A stretch of DNA of 22,178 bases from JAABYT01 sp964194585. Its GTDB lineage: Bacteria > Pseudomonadota > Gammaproteobacteria > HK1. The notes below the pieces were generated by a model, which made no database searches, was not told where the DNA came from, and saw only the letters and a list, made by a program, of their open reading frames with translations. The DNA lies in NCBI GenBank assembly GCA_964194585.1, contig CAXMNG010000028.1, positions 1 to 22,178 on the forward strand. The letters are read 5' to 3'. Both the position numbers and the translations under genes were made by a program. Of this stretch, positions 1 to 7,712 are shown piece after piece (position 1 is the first letter of the stretch; each line of letters opens with the position of its first letter).

Positions 1-1434
1 GCCCTGCGCGGCCTCGGCGTCGGCCGCGGCGATCGCGTCGCCATCATCCTGCCCCAGCGCGAAGAAACCGTCATCGCGCACATTGCCGTGTACAAGCTCG
101 GCGCCGTCGCACTGCCCCTTTCGGTCCTGTTCGGGCCGGACGCTCTGGAGTACCGCCTGAGCGACAGCGGCGCGAAGATCGCCATCAGCGTGTCCGGCCA
201 CACGGACATGCTCAATGAAATCCGGCCGCGTCTGCCCGCGCTGGAAACCATCGTCGTGTGCGACCCCGACCCGGGCGCCGCCGGCCAGTCATTCCAGGCG
301 CTGCTGGGCTCGGCGTCCGAACGTTTCCAGCCCGTGCAGACCCGCAGCGACGAGGCCGCCATGCTCATCTATACCTCCGGCACCACCGGACCGCCCAAGG
401 GCGCTCTTAATGGGCACCGGTGCCTGCTGGGAAATCTCCCGGGCTTCGAGCTGTCGCAGAACTTTTACCCCCGGGAACAGGATCTCATGTGGACGCCGGC
501 GGACTGGGCCTGGACCGGGGGCTTGCTGGACGCGCTGCTGCCGGCGCTGCACTACGGTGTCCCGGTGCTCGGTCACGTGGGCGGACGATTCGATCCGGAG
601 CACGCCTGCCGACTCATGGGCAAGTACGGCGTGCGCAACGCCTTCATTCCGCCCACCGCCATGAAGATGCTGATGCAGGTGGAGAGCCCCAAGCAGAAAC
701 ACGGCCTCGGGCTGCGCTCCATCATGTCCGCCGGCGAGCAAGTGGGTACGGAGGTAGTACGCTGGGCCCGCGAGGAGCTCGACGTCGGCGTGAACGAGAT
801 GTGGGGACAAACGGAGTTCAACTACCTGGTCGGCAACTGTGCGCAAATCATGGCGGTGCGACCCGGCTCCATGGGCAAGCCCTACCCGGGGCACAACGTC
901 GAGCCCGTGGACACGTCGGGCAAGCCGATGCCCGACGGCGAAGTCGGTGAGCTCGCGGCCCGGCGCGACGACCCGGTTTTCTTCCTCGGCTATTGGGGTC
1001 AGGAGAACGCGACCCGCGAAAAGTTCGTCGGCGACTATTGGGGGACCGGCGATCTGGGCTACCGGGACTCGGACGGTTACCTGTGGTTCGTGGGACGCAA
1101 AGACGACGTCATTTCCAGCGCCGGTCACCGAATCGGACCGGGAGAAATCGAGGACTGTCTCATCAAGCACGAAGCCGTGGCCCAGGCCGCCGTGGTCGGC
1201 AGCCCCGACGCGTTGCGCGGCGAAATCGTCAAAGCCTTCATCATTCTCGCCGAAGGGCAAACACCGTCGCAGACCCTTGCGCAGAGCATCCAGCAGAACG
1301 TCAAGCAACGTCTCGCCGCTCACGAGTATCCCCGGGAGATCGAGTTCGTCGATTCGCTGCCCATGACCACCACGGGGAAAATCCGCCGTATCGCGCTTCG
1401 AGAGCGCGAGATCGAACGCAAGCGCGATGGATGA
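1..1434 (+). CDS. AMP-dependent acyl-CoA synthetase (acetyl/medium-chain type), 5'-truncated by window edge
   Basis: The open frame runs from base 1 without a start codon, so the N-terminus lies outside the window; 477 residues are visible. Members of this family activate a carboxylic acid with ATP to an acyl-AMP and then form the CoA thioester in the cytoplasm. The P-loop-like A3 motif YTSGTTGPPKGA lies at about residues 125-136, NEMWGQTE (A5) near 265-272, TGDLG with GYLWFVGRKDD (A7/A8) near 348-370, and the catalytic-lysine region TTTGKIRR near 457-464. These place it in the ANL superfamily, nearest the acetyl-CoA/medium-chain acyl-CoA synthetases; substrate chain length cannot be read from sequence alone. 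The usual His after the A3 motif (KGALHAHR in relatives) is Asn here. The stop overlaps the next start as ATGA, implying translational coupling and an operon. Confidence 0.9.
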   Translation, partial: ALRGLGVGRGDRVAIILPQREETVIAHIAVYKLGAVALPLSVLFGPDALEYRLSDSGAKIAISVSGHTDMLNEIRPRLPALETIVVCDPDPGAAGQSFQALLGSASERFQPVQTRSDEAAMLIYTSGTTGPPKGALNGHRCLLGNLPGFELSQNFYPREQDLMWTPADWAWTGGLLDALLPALHYGVPVLGHVGGRFDPEHACRLMGKYGVRNAFIPPTAMKMLMQVESPKQKHGLGLRSIMSAGEQVGTEVVRWAREELDVGVNEMWGQTEFNYLVGNCAQIMAVRPGSMGKPYPGHNVEPVDTSGKPMPDGEVGELAARRDDPVFFLGYWGQENATREKFVGDYWGTGDLGYRDSDGYLWFVGRKDDVISSAGHRIGPGEIEDCLIKHEAVAQAAVVGSPDALRGEIVKAFIILAEGQTPSQTLAQSIQQNVKQRLAAHEYPREIEFVDSLPMTTTGKIRRIALREREIERKRDG

Positions 1435-2087
1435 AGCGCGCCGCCGTCACACCCCCTATGCCCACTCCCTTGAAGTACGATCCCGACGTTGCCATCGAAC
1501 GGCTGTCGGCGGTGGACGAAAAGCTGGCCCGGCTGATTGCGCGGGTAGGCCCCTTTGCCATGCCCACCCGCGAGACCATGAGCCCCTTCCAGATGCTGCT
1601 GCACGCCATCGTCTATCAGCAGATCACGGGCAAGGCGGCGGCCAGCATCCATGCACGGCTCTTAGCCCTGTTCCCCGGCGGTAAGCCGGGTCCGCGCAGG
1701 ATGCAGAAGCTCTCCGACGAGGCGCTGCGCGCCGCGGGCATGTCGCGACCGAAACAGCGCGCGGCCCGGGATCTCGCGGACAAAGCGCTGGACGGGACCG
1801 TGCCGACCCGCCGGCAACTGGAGCGCATGGACGATGACGCCATCATCGCGCGTCTCGTTCGGATACGGGGTATCGGTCAATGGAGCGCCGAGATGATGCT
1901 GATCTTTCAACTCGGCCGACCGGATATTTTACCAGTTACGGATCTCGGTGTGCGCAAAGGCTTTCAGCTGTCCCACGGCGGCGCCGAGCTGCCCGAGCCG
2001 AAGAAGCTGCTCCGCTACGGCGAACGCTGGCGCCCTTACCGATCGGTGGCCGCCTGGTACCTGTGGCAGGCGAACTATCTGCCGTAG
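1431..2087 (+). CDS. DNA-3-methyladenine glycosylase II family (AlkA/MAG-like, HhH-GPD)
   Basis: A 218-residue base-excision-repair glycosylase that should remove alkylated purines such as 3-methyladenine from DNA. The HhH-GPD fold is clear: the conserved LLHAIVYQQITGKAA helix lies at about residues 56-70, the helix-hairpin-helix IRGIGQWSAEMMLIF at about 145-159, and the catalytic aspartate is D171 in LPVTDLGVRKG. It is shorter than E. coli AlkA (about 280) and lacks the N-terminal TBP-like domain, resembling compact MAG/AlkA-type enzymes. The ATG at 1431 was chosen because it overlaps the preceding stop (ATGA); the ATG at 1458 is an alternative that would drop nine residues. An in-frame extension far upstream lies inside the synthetase gene and is ignored. 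Confidence 0.88.
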   Translation: MKRAAVTPPMPTPLKYDPDVAIERLSAVDEKLARLIARVGPFAMPTRETMSPFQMLLHAIVYQQITGKAAASIHARLLALFPGGKPGPRRMQKLSDEALRAAGMSRPKQRAARDLADKALDGTVPTRRQLERMDDDAIIARLVRIRGIGQWSAEMMLIFQLGRPDILPVTDLGVRKGFQLSHGGAELPEPKKLLRYGERWRPYRSVAAWYLWQANYLP

Positions 2088-2129
2088 AATCCGTGATTCA
2101 TTCTTCGCTCAGCAATCAGGCGACCGCCC

Positions 2130-2825
2130 ATGATCGATCTCTATACCTGGCCAACGCCCAACGGTCACAAAGTACACATCATGCTCGAGGAAATCGGCCT
2201 CGAATACCGCGTGATACCCGTGGACATCAACCAGGGAGCTCAATTCGAGCCGGACTTCCTGGCCATCAGTCCCAACAACAAGATGCCGGCGATGATCGAT
2301 CACGATGGACCGAACGGCGAGAGCTACCCGCTGTTCGAATCCGGCGCCATACTCCTGTATCTCGCGGAGAAGACCGGTCGGCTCTTAGCGAAGGACATGG
2401 CGGGCCGCTACCGCGTCATTCAATGGCTGATGTTTCAGATGGGCGGTATCGGTCCACTGCTCGGCCAGACCCATCACTTCCGCGTGTACGCCCCGGAACG
2501 GATCCCTTATGCCGTCCATCGCTACACCAACGAAGCGGCACGCCTGTACGCGGTAATGGATCGCAGGCTCGCCGAAAGTGAGTATCTCGCTGACGCGTAT
2601 TCCATCGCGGACATCGCCTGTTTTCCCTGGCTTCGCCGGCCCGAAAGGCAGGGGCAACGCCACGAAGATTTCCCCAACCTAAAGCGCTGGTTCGACGCCA
2701 TCGCCGCGCGCCCGGCGGTGCAACGCGGCGTAGCGGTGCTCGCCGAGCATCAGCGCGCGGGTCCCATATCGGCCGAGGCGCGGGAGAATCTCTTCGGCGC
2801 GACCCAGTACAAGGGGCGCTCATGA
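2130..2825 (+). CDS. yfcG: glutathione S-transferase, YfcG-type disulfide-bond oxidoreductase
   Basis: A 231-residue Nu-class-like GST. E. coli YfcG has little classical transferase activity and instead reduces disulfides using bound glutathione. The N-terminal thioredoxin fold opens with MIDLYTWPTPNGHK; Thr9 and Asn11 match the active-site Thr/Asn pair of YfcG. The glutathione-binding loop SPNNKMPAM and the FESGAILLYLAEKTG segment follow, and the all-helical C-terminal domain carries GGIGPLLGQ, HHF and YSIADIACFPW. The ATG is preceded by a short gap of 42 bases after the glycosylase gene. The 3' end overlaps glpK as ATGA, so this and glycerol kinase are very likely co-translated. The symbol is assigned by recalled family resemblance to E. 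coli YfcG; the related YghU is the main alternative. Confidence 0.87.
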   Translation: MIDLYTWPTPNGHKVHIMLEEIGLEYRVIPVDINQGAQFEPDFLAISPNNKMPAMIDHDGPNGESYPLFESGAILLYLAEKTGRLLAKDMAGRYRVIQWLMFQMGGIGPLLGQTHHFRVYAPERIPYAVHRYTNEAARLYAVMDRRLAESEYLADAYSIADIACFPWLRRPERQGQRHEDFPNLKRWFDAIAARPAVQRGVAVLAEHQRAGPISAEARENLFGATQYKGRS

Positions 2826-4306
2826 GCGGCGAAGCCAGGATTCTTTCCATCGACCAGGGCACCACCAGCAGCCGCGCCATCGTCTTCGATGCCACGGGCA
2901 AAGCGCATGCAACGGCACAGAAGGAGTTTGCCCAGCACTATCCCAACGATGGCTGGGTGGAGCACGATCCGGAAGAGATCTGGTCCACGACCCTGGACGT
3001 GTGCCGGCAAGTGAGCGCGGCTGTCGATGGGGCGTCCATCGCCGCCATCGGAATTACCAACCAGCGGGAGACCACCATCGTCTGGGACAGGGGTACGGGC
3101 AAGCCGGTGTACCGCGCCATCGTCTGGCAGGACCGCCGCACCGCCGAGCACTGCGAGCGGCTGCGCGCGGCCAATCACGAGGACCTGGTTGCCCGCAAGA
3201 CGGGGCTACTCCTGGATCCGTATTTCTCCGCGACCAAGATCGCCTGGATTCTCGACAACGTCGACGGCGCGCGCGCCAAGGCGGAGCGCGGCGACCTGGC
3301 CTTCGGCACCGTGGACTGCTTTCTGCTGTGGCGCCTGACCGGCGGGCAGGAGCACGCGACGGACGCCACCAATGCATCGCGAACGATGCTGTTCGACATC
3401 CATTCCCAGTCCTGGGACGAGGAGCTTCTGGATCTCTTCCGCGTGCCCCGCGGCATTTTGCCCGAGGTGCGTGATTGCGCAGCGCACTTCGGCGAAACGC
3501 AAGCCGAGTTACTGGGGCGGACGATACCGGTGACCGGCATCGCCGGCGACCAGCAGGCGGCGGCGGTGGGCCAGGCGTGCTTTTCTCCCGGCATGATCAA
3601 GAGCACCTACGGCACCGGCTGTTTCGTGCTGGTCAATACCGGCGATGAAGCAGTGCGCTCCCGTAATCGCCTGCTGACCACCGTGTGTTACCGGCTGAAC
3701 GGCAAGGTGACCTACGCCATCGAAGGATCGATCTTTATCGCCGGCGCCGCCGTGCAGTGGTTGCGGGACGGCCTCGGTCTCATCCAGTCGGCTTCCGAGA
3801 CCGAGGCGCTGGCCAGCAGCCTTGCGGACAACCGCGGTGTGTATCTGGTACCTGCCTTCACCGGCCTCGGAGCGCCCTACTGGGACGCCCACGCACGGGG
3901 CGGTCTGTTCGGCATCACCCGCGACACGGGCGTGGCCGAGATCGTCAGGGCCACGGTGGAGTCGGTTTGCTACCAGACCCGGGATCTGCTCCAGGCCGTC
4001 GCCAACGACGTCGCTACGAATCTCACCGCGCTGCGCGTAGACGGCGGTATGGTTGCCAACGACTGGCTGATGCAGTTCCTCGCCGATATCGTCGACCTGC
4101 GGGTGGAACGGCCGGTGGTGACAGAAACCACGGCGTTGGGCGCCGCCTATCTCGCCGGCGTCCAAGCGGGCGTGTTCGAGTCACTGGACGATGTCACCGC
4201 CAACTGGCGTCGGGATCGCAGCTTCGAGCCGACAATGAACGCGAGCGAGCGCAAGCACCTGGTGGCGGGATGGTCGAAAGCGGTATCCCGTATTCGGGAA
4301 TCCTAG
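2822..4306 (+). CDS. glpK: glycerol kinase
   Basis: A 494-residue FGGY-family kinase of full family length, phosphorylating glycerol to sn-glycerol 3-phosphate in the cytoplasm. The N-terminus ILSIDQGTTSSRAIVFD is the canonical ATPase phosphate-1 loop of GlpK. Other hallmarks are TNQRETTIVWD and IVWQDRRTA (about residues 79-104), IAGDQQAA, STYGTGCF, the FGGY-type YWDAHARGGLFGITR and the C-terminal LRVDGGMVANDWLMQ. The start overlaps the GST stop (ATGA). No glpF or glpD is in the window, so it is separated from the usual glycerol regulon partners. Seventy-nine bases follow before the convergent gene, in which I see no clear terminator. Confidence 0.95.
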   Translation: MSGEARILSIDQGTTSSRAIVFDATGKAHATAQKEFAQHYPNDGWVEHDPEEIWSTTLDVCRQVSAAVDGASIAAIGITNQRETTIVWDRGTGKPVYRAIVWQDRRTAEHCERLRAANHEDLVARKTGLLLDPYFSATKIAWILDNVDGARAKAERGDLAFGTVDCFLLWRLTGGQEHATDATNASRTMLFDIHSQSWDEELLDLFRVPRGILPEVRDCAAHFGETQAELLGRTIPVTGIAGDQQAAAVGQACFSPGMIKSTYGTGCFVLVNTGDEAVRSRNRLLTTVCYRLNGKVTYAIEGSIFIAGAAVQWLRDGLGLIQSASETEALASSLADNRGVYLVPAFTGLGAPYWDAHARGGLFGITRDTGVAEIVRATVESVCYQTRDLLQAVANDVATNLTALRVDGGMVANDWLMQFLADIVDLRVERPVVTETTALGAAYLAGVQAGVFESLDDVTANWRRDRSFEPTMNASERKHLVAGWSKAVSRIRES

Positions 4307-4385
4307 ACCGCGTATTGGATCGGAGCTCGGATTGCTCGCGGCGCGCAGATGAATCGCTTCGTGGAAAACTTACACGTTCTGCCCG

Positions 4386-5354
4386 TCACACGCCGCTGAC
4401 TCTGCCTCTGACCTGAACTTCGGCACCTTTGGCTTCATCCGCTGCGTCGGTGAGGTATTCGGGAAAGCCCTCGGCGCGAAGATCGTCCCCGCAATCATCT
4501 TCCAGACGTTTGACTACCATCGACGACCATACTCTGGGGCCATAACGTTTCAGCGCATCGCGCATGATGGCGACACACAGCGGCGACAGTTCCAGGGGAA
4601 CATCGTGCTTGTTTCCCAATTCATCAAACAAGGTCAAATCCTTTACTTCATGATCCATCGTAAAATTGATGTTGTAGCTGCCATTGAGAATCACCTGGCC
4701 TTCGGTTTCATGAACAAAGGAATTACCCGACGAAATTCGAATCGCTTCATAGGCGACACCCAGATCGACCCCGGCTTTTTTCGCAACCATGAAGGCTTCG
4801 CCGGTTGCGATAAGCTGTACCCCGGCGAGGTAGTTGGTCGTCACTTTCATGATGGACGCGGTTCCCAATGGGCCGGTATGCAGGATGTCCCCTCCGATGG
4901 TGGCCAACAAGGGAAACACCTTTTCGAATGCGGCACGTTCGCCACCAGCGAAAATGGCGATATTGCCCGTTGCCGCACGATGACAGCCACCGGACACCGG
5001 GCAGTCCACGGGTATGGCACCTTTGTCTTTCACCAGGGTGCCCAGGCGGCGAATTTCATCGGCGTCCGTGGAACTCATCTCCAGCCAGATCTTTCCTTCC
5101 GACAAGCCTTCGATCACACCATCCGGCTCCTCCATCACCTGAGCGGATACCGCCGGGGAGGGCAGACAGGTGATGATCACATCCGATGCCAACGCCATGG
5201 ATCGACCGCCCTCACCCCAGCTCGCCCCCATCTGCAACAAGGGGTCGGCCTGGCTGCGATCAAGATCGCGCACACTGAGCGAATATCCGTTGCGAATCAG
5301 ACTGCCCGCCAGTTTGCCGCCCACATTGCCTAACCCGATAAAGCCGATGTTCAT
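4386..5354 (-). CDS. NAD(P)-dependent oxidoreductase, 3-hydroxyisobutyrate dehydrogenase family
   Basis: A 322-residue beta-hydroxyacid dehydrogenase-family protein. The Rossmann motif GFIGLGNVGG lies at residues 4-13, the substrate-binding signature DCPVSGG at 117-123, and the catalytic lysine at K170 in SIMKVTTNYL with the companion N174. These enzymes oxidise short beta-hydroxy acids (3-hydroxyisobutyrate, tartronate semialdehyde and relatives) or reduce the matching semialdehydes; the substrate here is not determinable. The C-terminus is about 20-25 residues longer than typical. Its ATG overlaps the stop of the frameshifted dioxygenase ORF (ATGA), but in the restored dioxygenase frame the gap is 46 bases, so the overlap may be accidental. 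It is probably cotranscribed with the dioxygenase from the promoter at 6440-6468. Confidence 0.87.
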   Translation of the reverse strand: MNIGFIGLGNVGGKLAGSLIRNGYSLSVRDLDRSQADPLLQMGASWGEGGRSMALASDVIITCLPSPAVSAQVMEEPDGVIEGLSEGKIWLEMSSTDADEIRRLGTLVKDKGAIPVDCPVSGGCHRAATGNIAIFAGGERAAFEKVFPLLATIGGDILHTGPLGTASIMKVTTNYLAGVQLIATGEAFMVAKKAGVDLGVAYEAIRISSGNSFVHETEGQVILNGSYNINFTMDHEVKDLTLFDELGNKHDVPLELSPLCVAIMRDALKRYGPRVWSSMVVKRLEDDCGDDLRAEGFPEYLTDAADEAKGAEVQVRGRVSGV

Positions 5355-6400
5355 CTTTCAGTAATGTTCATAATCGGTACCGCAAGATTATTTCTCCAAT
5401 CAAGCACAGATCGCCATATCCGATCCGTCTTCCCATTTTTTCTGTTCGAAAATCGGCCCCTTGTAGGCACCGGACAGGATGGCTTCACGGGCCTTTGCCC
5501 AGCTTTTCTTCCAGCCACCGGATCGCGCAATTCGTTCTCGGGGTTGGCGCGGCTGCGAGCGACGAAGCTCGGGAAGGCGGGTCGTCCCGTAGGCTTGCCG
5601 GACACGCTGTAACGCAGATCAAAGCTCCAGCGCAGGCCGTTGGAGCGGTTCGGCAAGGCGCAATGGATATTATTCTTGTCGAACAGAATCACCCCACCTT
5701 TCCTGAGCGGCAAAGGCTGTGGTTCACGGTCGCCGATGAGAACATCGGGCACGTACATCTCAGCGGCAATGAGCTTGCCAGGGCAATGCCGGAGCGTGCC
5801 ACCCTTGTGGCTGCCGGGAATCGACATCAGACAGCCGTTCTCCACGGTCGCCTCGGTCATGGCGACCCAGAGGGTCAGCATCTGCGTCTCGTCCGCATCC
5901 GGGGTCAGGGCCACCGTATCCTGATGCCAGGTCGTGGCCCCTACATTGGAATGTTCAGCCCGTTCCGGGTCCATCCATCGTAGCGGAGGCTTCATCCGCA
6001 CCTGCTGCACCGGGTTCGACGTCAGTTCCCCGCCCAGCAAGCTCTCGGCCACATCCAGCAGTTTCGGGTTCCTGAGCAAAGCGAATGCGGCCGGGCCGTC
6101 ATGCATGACAAATTCCGCCTCATTGATCTCGCCATTGATCAGGGGCAGTGAAATATTGAAATAGCGATGCAGTTCCGGGAATTCCCCAAGAATACGGCCA
6201 AAGCGATCGCCAAAAGCCAATGCTTCGAAATCGCTGGAGATGATTCCCCCGGCAAAAAGATCTGCAGCCACTCGATCCAGGAGCCGCGCATATTCCTCCT
6301 CCAGGGGCGCGAGATCCGCTTCCACCAGCAGGCCATCCATGGCGAGAAATCCGTTCTCCTCGAAGGACCGGATCTGTTCAGGGGCTAGATGGTGGGACAT
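5351..6400 (-). CDS. phytanoyl-CoA dioxygenase (PhyH) family protein with 3' frameshift
   Basis: An Fe(II)/2-oxoglutarate-dependent oxygenase of the PhyH family; such enzymes hydroxylate small molecules, and the substrate here is unknown. The iron-binding facial triad is visible: H159 and D161 in TTWHQDTVAL, and H246 in NNIHCALPN; R257 or R263 beyond it could bind 2-oxoglutarate. The ATG at 6400 was chosen because a longer frame from 6478 would begin upstream of the promoter (6440-6468). After LRDPV (about residue 295) the frame loses family character. One base inserted near 5511-5522 restores a tail containing WKKSWAKAREAI and KKWEDGSDMAICA, ending at a stop at 5401-5403. As written, the ORF reads 54 foreign residues and ends at 5351. 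The catalytic core is intact. This is either a sequencing or assembly error or a recent mutation. Confidence 0.85.
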   Translation of the reverse strand: MSHHLAPEQIRSFEENGFLAMDGLLVEADLAPLEEEYARLLDRVAADLFAGGIISSDFEALAFGDRFGRILGEFPELHRYFNISLPLINGEINEAEFVMHDGPAAFALLRNPKLLDVAESLLGGELTSNPVQQVRMKPPLRWMDPERAEHSNVGATTWHQDTVALTPDADETQMLTLWVAMTEATVENGCLMSIPGSHKGGTLRHCPGKLIAAEMYVPDVLIGDREPQPLPLRKGGVILFDKNNIHCALPNRSNGLRWSFDLRYSVSGKPTGRPAFPSFVARSRANPENELRDPVAGRKAGQRPVKPSCPVPTRGRFSNRKNGKTDRIWRSVLDWRNNLAVPIMNITER

Positions 6401-6439
6401 GGAGTGGCTCTGCTGAGCTTCCGACTCGGCGCTCCACAA

Positions 6440-6468
6440 AATATAAGAAATTTTTTTGTATCTGTAAA
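6440..6468 (-). promoter_or_regulatory. sigma-70-like promoter for the dioxygenase gene
   Basis: On the minus strand TTTACA (6468-6463) and TATATT (6445-6440) are separated by exactly 17 bases in an A/T-rich stretch. Transcription would start near 6433, leaving a leader of about 33 bases before the ATG at 6400. The match is good (4/6 and 5/6), but there is no experimental support. Confidence 0.55.
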
Positions 6469-6488
6469 TTAGCCACATAGATAAGGCG

Positions 6489-6530
6489 TAGAAAGGTGCC
6501 GTAGTAAAGGTGCCGCATAGAAAGGTGCCG
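6489..6530. repeat. three tandem GGTGCCG repeats
   Basis: Three consecutive copies of a unit close to TAGAAAGGTGCCG occupy 6489-6501, 6502-6515 and 6516-6530, differing by one or two inserted bases. The third copy is also the left arm of the inverted repeat at 6522-6557. They lie upstream of the dioxygenase promoter and downstream of the HEAT-repeat gene. Confidence 0.75.
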
Positions 6531-6557
6531 TAGAAAACATATCGGCCCCGGCACCTT
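6522..6557. repeat. GGTGCC palindromic repeat, copy 1
   Basis: AAGGTGCCG at 6522-6530 is the perfect inverse of CGGCACCTT at 6549-6557, with an 18-base loop. The loop ends in ACATATCGGCCC, which recurs with the left arm at 7661-7690. The structure resembles short REP-like elements of gammaproteobacteria. It could fold in RNA as a terminator-like hairpin downstream of the HEAT-repeat gene. Confidence 0.7.
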
Positions 6558-6581
6558 ATAAGGATGGCACCTTATAAGGAT
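6550..6581. repeat. 16-bp perfect tandem duplication
   Basis: GGCACCTTATAAGGAT is present twice without spacing, at 6550-6565 and 6566-6581. Each unit contains the GGCACC half of the neighbouring palindrome, suggesting slippage or partial duplication of that element. It lies 16 bases beyond the 3' end of the HEAT-repeat gene. Confidence 0.8.
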
Positions 6582-6597
6582 GCTGAGGAAAAGCCGC

Positions 6598-7548
6598 TCA
6601 ATAATTTTTTAGCCGGATGAGGGCAAAGACCACCGCTTGCCGGACCGCGTAATCCGGGTCCGCCTGGGCCGCCTGTAAAGCGTCCAGCGCCCCTTCGCCG
6701 CTCATCCGCCCCAGACTCAAGGCCGCCTGCCGACGGACACTGGGGGCCGGGTCTTTCATGAGGGTCTTGACAAGCGATCCAACCGCCTCAGGCCCCCACC
6801 TCGCTAGAGCCTGGATTGCACGCCCCCGGACCAAGCTGTCCTCATCCTCCAACGCCACCGTCAACGCAACCTCTGCACCCGCGCCACCAATTTTGCCCAG
6901 GGCGATGGCGGCGATCTGGCGAATCAGTGGGTCCTCGTCTCGGGAGAGCAACAAGGCCAAGTCTTTGGTGGCCGTTTCATCCGGTATAATTGCCAACCGC
7001 TGCACTGCACGCAAGCGATCTTCGCGATTGTCATTCAGGCTCACGGCGGCAGTCTCTTGCGACACCTCGGTCTTTCTGGTTGGCATCGTCCGCGCAACCG
7101 GGGAGGTTCCAGCCGCAGCATCGCCACTCGCACCCAGGGCGATCACCCTGACCAACGGCCTTACCCCCGCGTGGCCCTGGGACGGGGCGTAGATCATGAT
7201 CAAGGAGCTGTCGTCGAGAAGTCGCCGAATGCCTTTATTCAAGGGAAGGTCCGAGAACGACCACGTCACGGGGTCGCCAAGATCACCTCTGATGATCACT
7301 TCGAAGCCCGCTTGCGCGCCGATGGCCAGGAGGACATCGGCCATCGGCGCATCGTGGAGTTTCACGGTCAGCAACCCCGCCCGGACCACCACCTCATCAG
7401 TGGCGGGAGGTGCGTGCTCTGCGGCTAAAGCGTCTTGCCCGGGGTCGTTCAGGCTGGCGATCGCCGGGACGAGAAGGAGTCCGGCCAACCCCATGGCCCG
7501 GGAAAGGACCCGCTTTCGCATAACCGGCGCGACAAGCGAAGAACACAC
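6598..7548 (-). CDS. exported STN-domain and HEAT-repeat protein
   Basis: A 316-residue protein of unknown specific role. The N-terminus has arginines followed by a hydrophobic stretch (about residues 17-33, AMGLAGLLLVPAIA) typical of a Sec signal peptide, so the protein is probably periplasmic. Residues about 54-118 resemble the STN domain of secretins and TonB receptors (VKLHDAPMADVLLAIGAQAG, TWSFSDLPL). After a Thr/Ser-rich linker, residues about 185-315 form several HEAT repeats of about 31 residues (DEDPLIRQIAAIALGKIG, DEDSLVRGRAIQALARWG, DPAPSVRRQAALSLGRM, DPDYAVRQAVVFALIRL), a protein-protein interaction scaffold. The GTG at 7548 has GGGGAG eight bases upstream; the in-frame ATG at 7521 is the alternative and leaves a more standard signal peptide. 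Copies of the GGTGCC repeat flank the gene. Confidence 0.8.
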   Translation of the reverse strand: MCSSLVAPVMRKRVLSRAMGLAGLLLVPAIASLNDPGQDALAAEHAPPATDEVVVRAGLLTVKLHDAPMADVLLAIGAQAGFEVIIRGDLGDPVTWSFSDLPLNKGIRRLLDDSSLIMIYAPSQGHAGVRPLVRVIALGASGDAAAGTSPVARTMPTRKTEVSQETAAVSLNDNREDRLRAVQRLAIIPDETATKDLALLLSRDEDPLIRQIAAIALGKIGGAGAEVALTVALEDEDSLVRGRAIQALARWGPEAVGSLVKTLMKDPAPSVRRQAALSLGRMSGEGALDALQAAQADPDYAVRQAVVFALIRLKNY

Positions 7549-7660
7549 CTCTTCAACTCCCCTCAGCCAACGTCTATTCCCTCCGGGTGCTGGCTCGACG
7601 GGACCACTTTACCCCACGTCAAGTCACGATCGTACCATCACGGACGTTCAGTTTTAACGA

Positions 7661-7690
7661 GAAAGGTGCCGCTGACATATCGGCCCCGGC
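7661..7690. repeat. GGTGCC repeat, copy 2 (partial palindrome)
   Basis: GAAAGGTGCCG (7661-7671) followed after two bases by GACATATCGGCCCCGGC matches the left arm and loop of copy 1 at 6519-6551, in the same orientation and three bases shorter. The right arm here is degraded (CGGCCCGG instead of CGGCACCTT). It sits between tag and the STN-HEAT gene. Confidence 0.65.
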
Positions 7691-7712
7691 CCGGTGGAGT
7701 ATTCGGGCTGGT

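Noticed and set aside
289..1323. Minus-strand ORF of 344 codons
   Set aside because: It is antisense to the acyl-CoA synthetase, whose motifs are continuous in the plus frame; the composition is shadow-like.
4605..5333. Plus-strand ORF of 242 codons
   Set aside because: It is antisense to the HIBADH-family gene, which carries clear Rossmann and catalytic motifs.
6401..6478. 26-residue N-terminal extension of the dioxygenase
   Set aside because: It would begin upstream of the likely transcription start near 6433, has no ribosome site and has no family similarity.
6489..6581. Possible CRISPR array
   Set aside because: The units are 13-16 bases with no unique spacers, and no cas genes are present; they are tandem duplications of a palindromic repeat.
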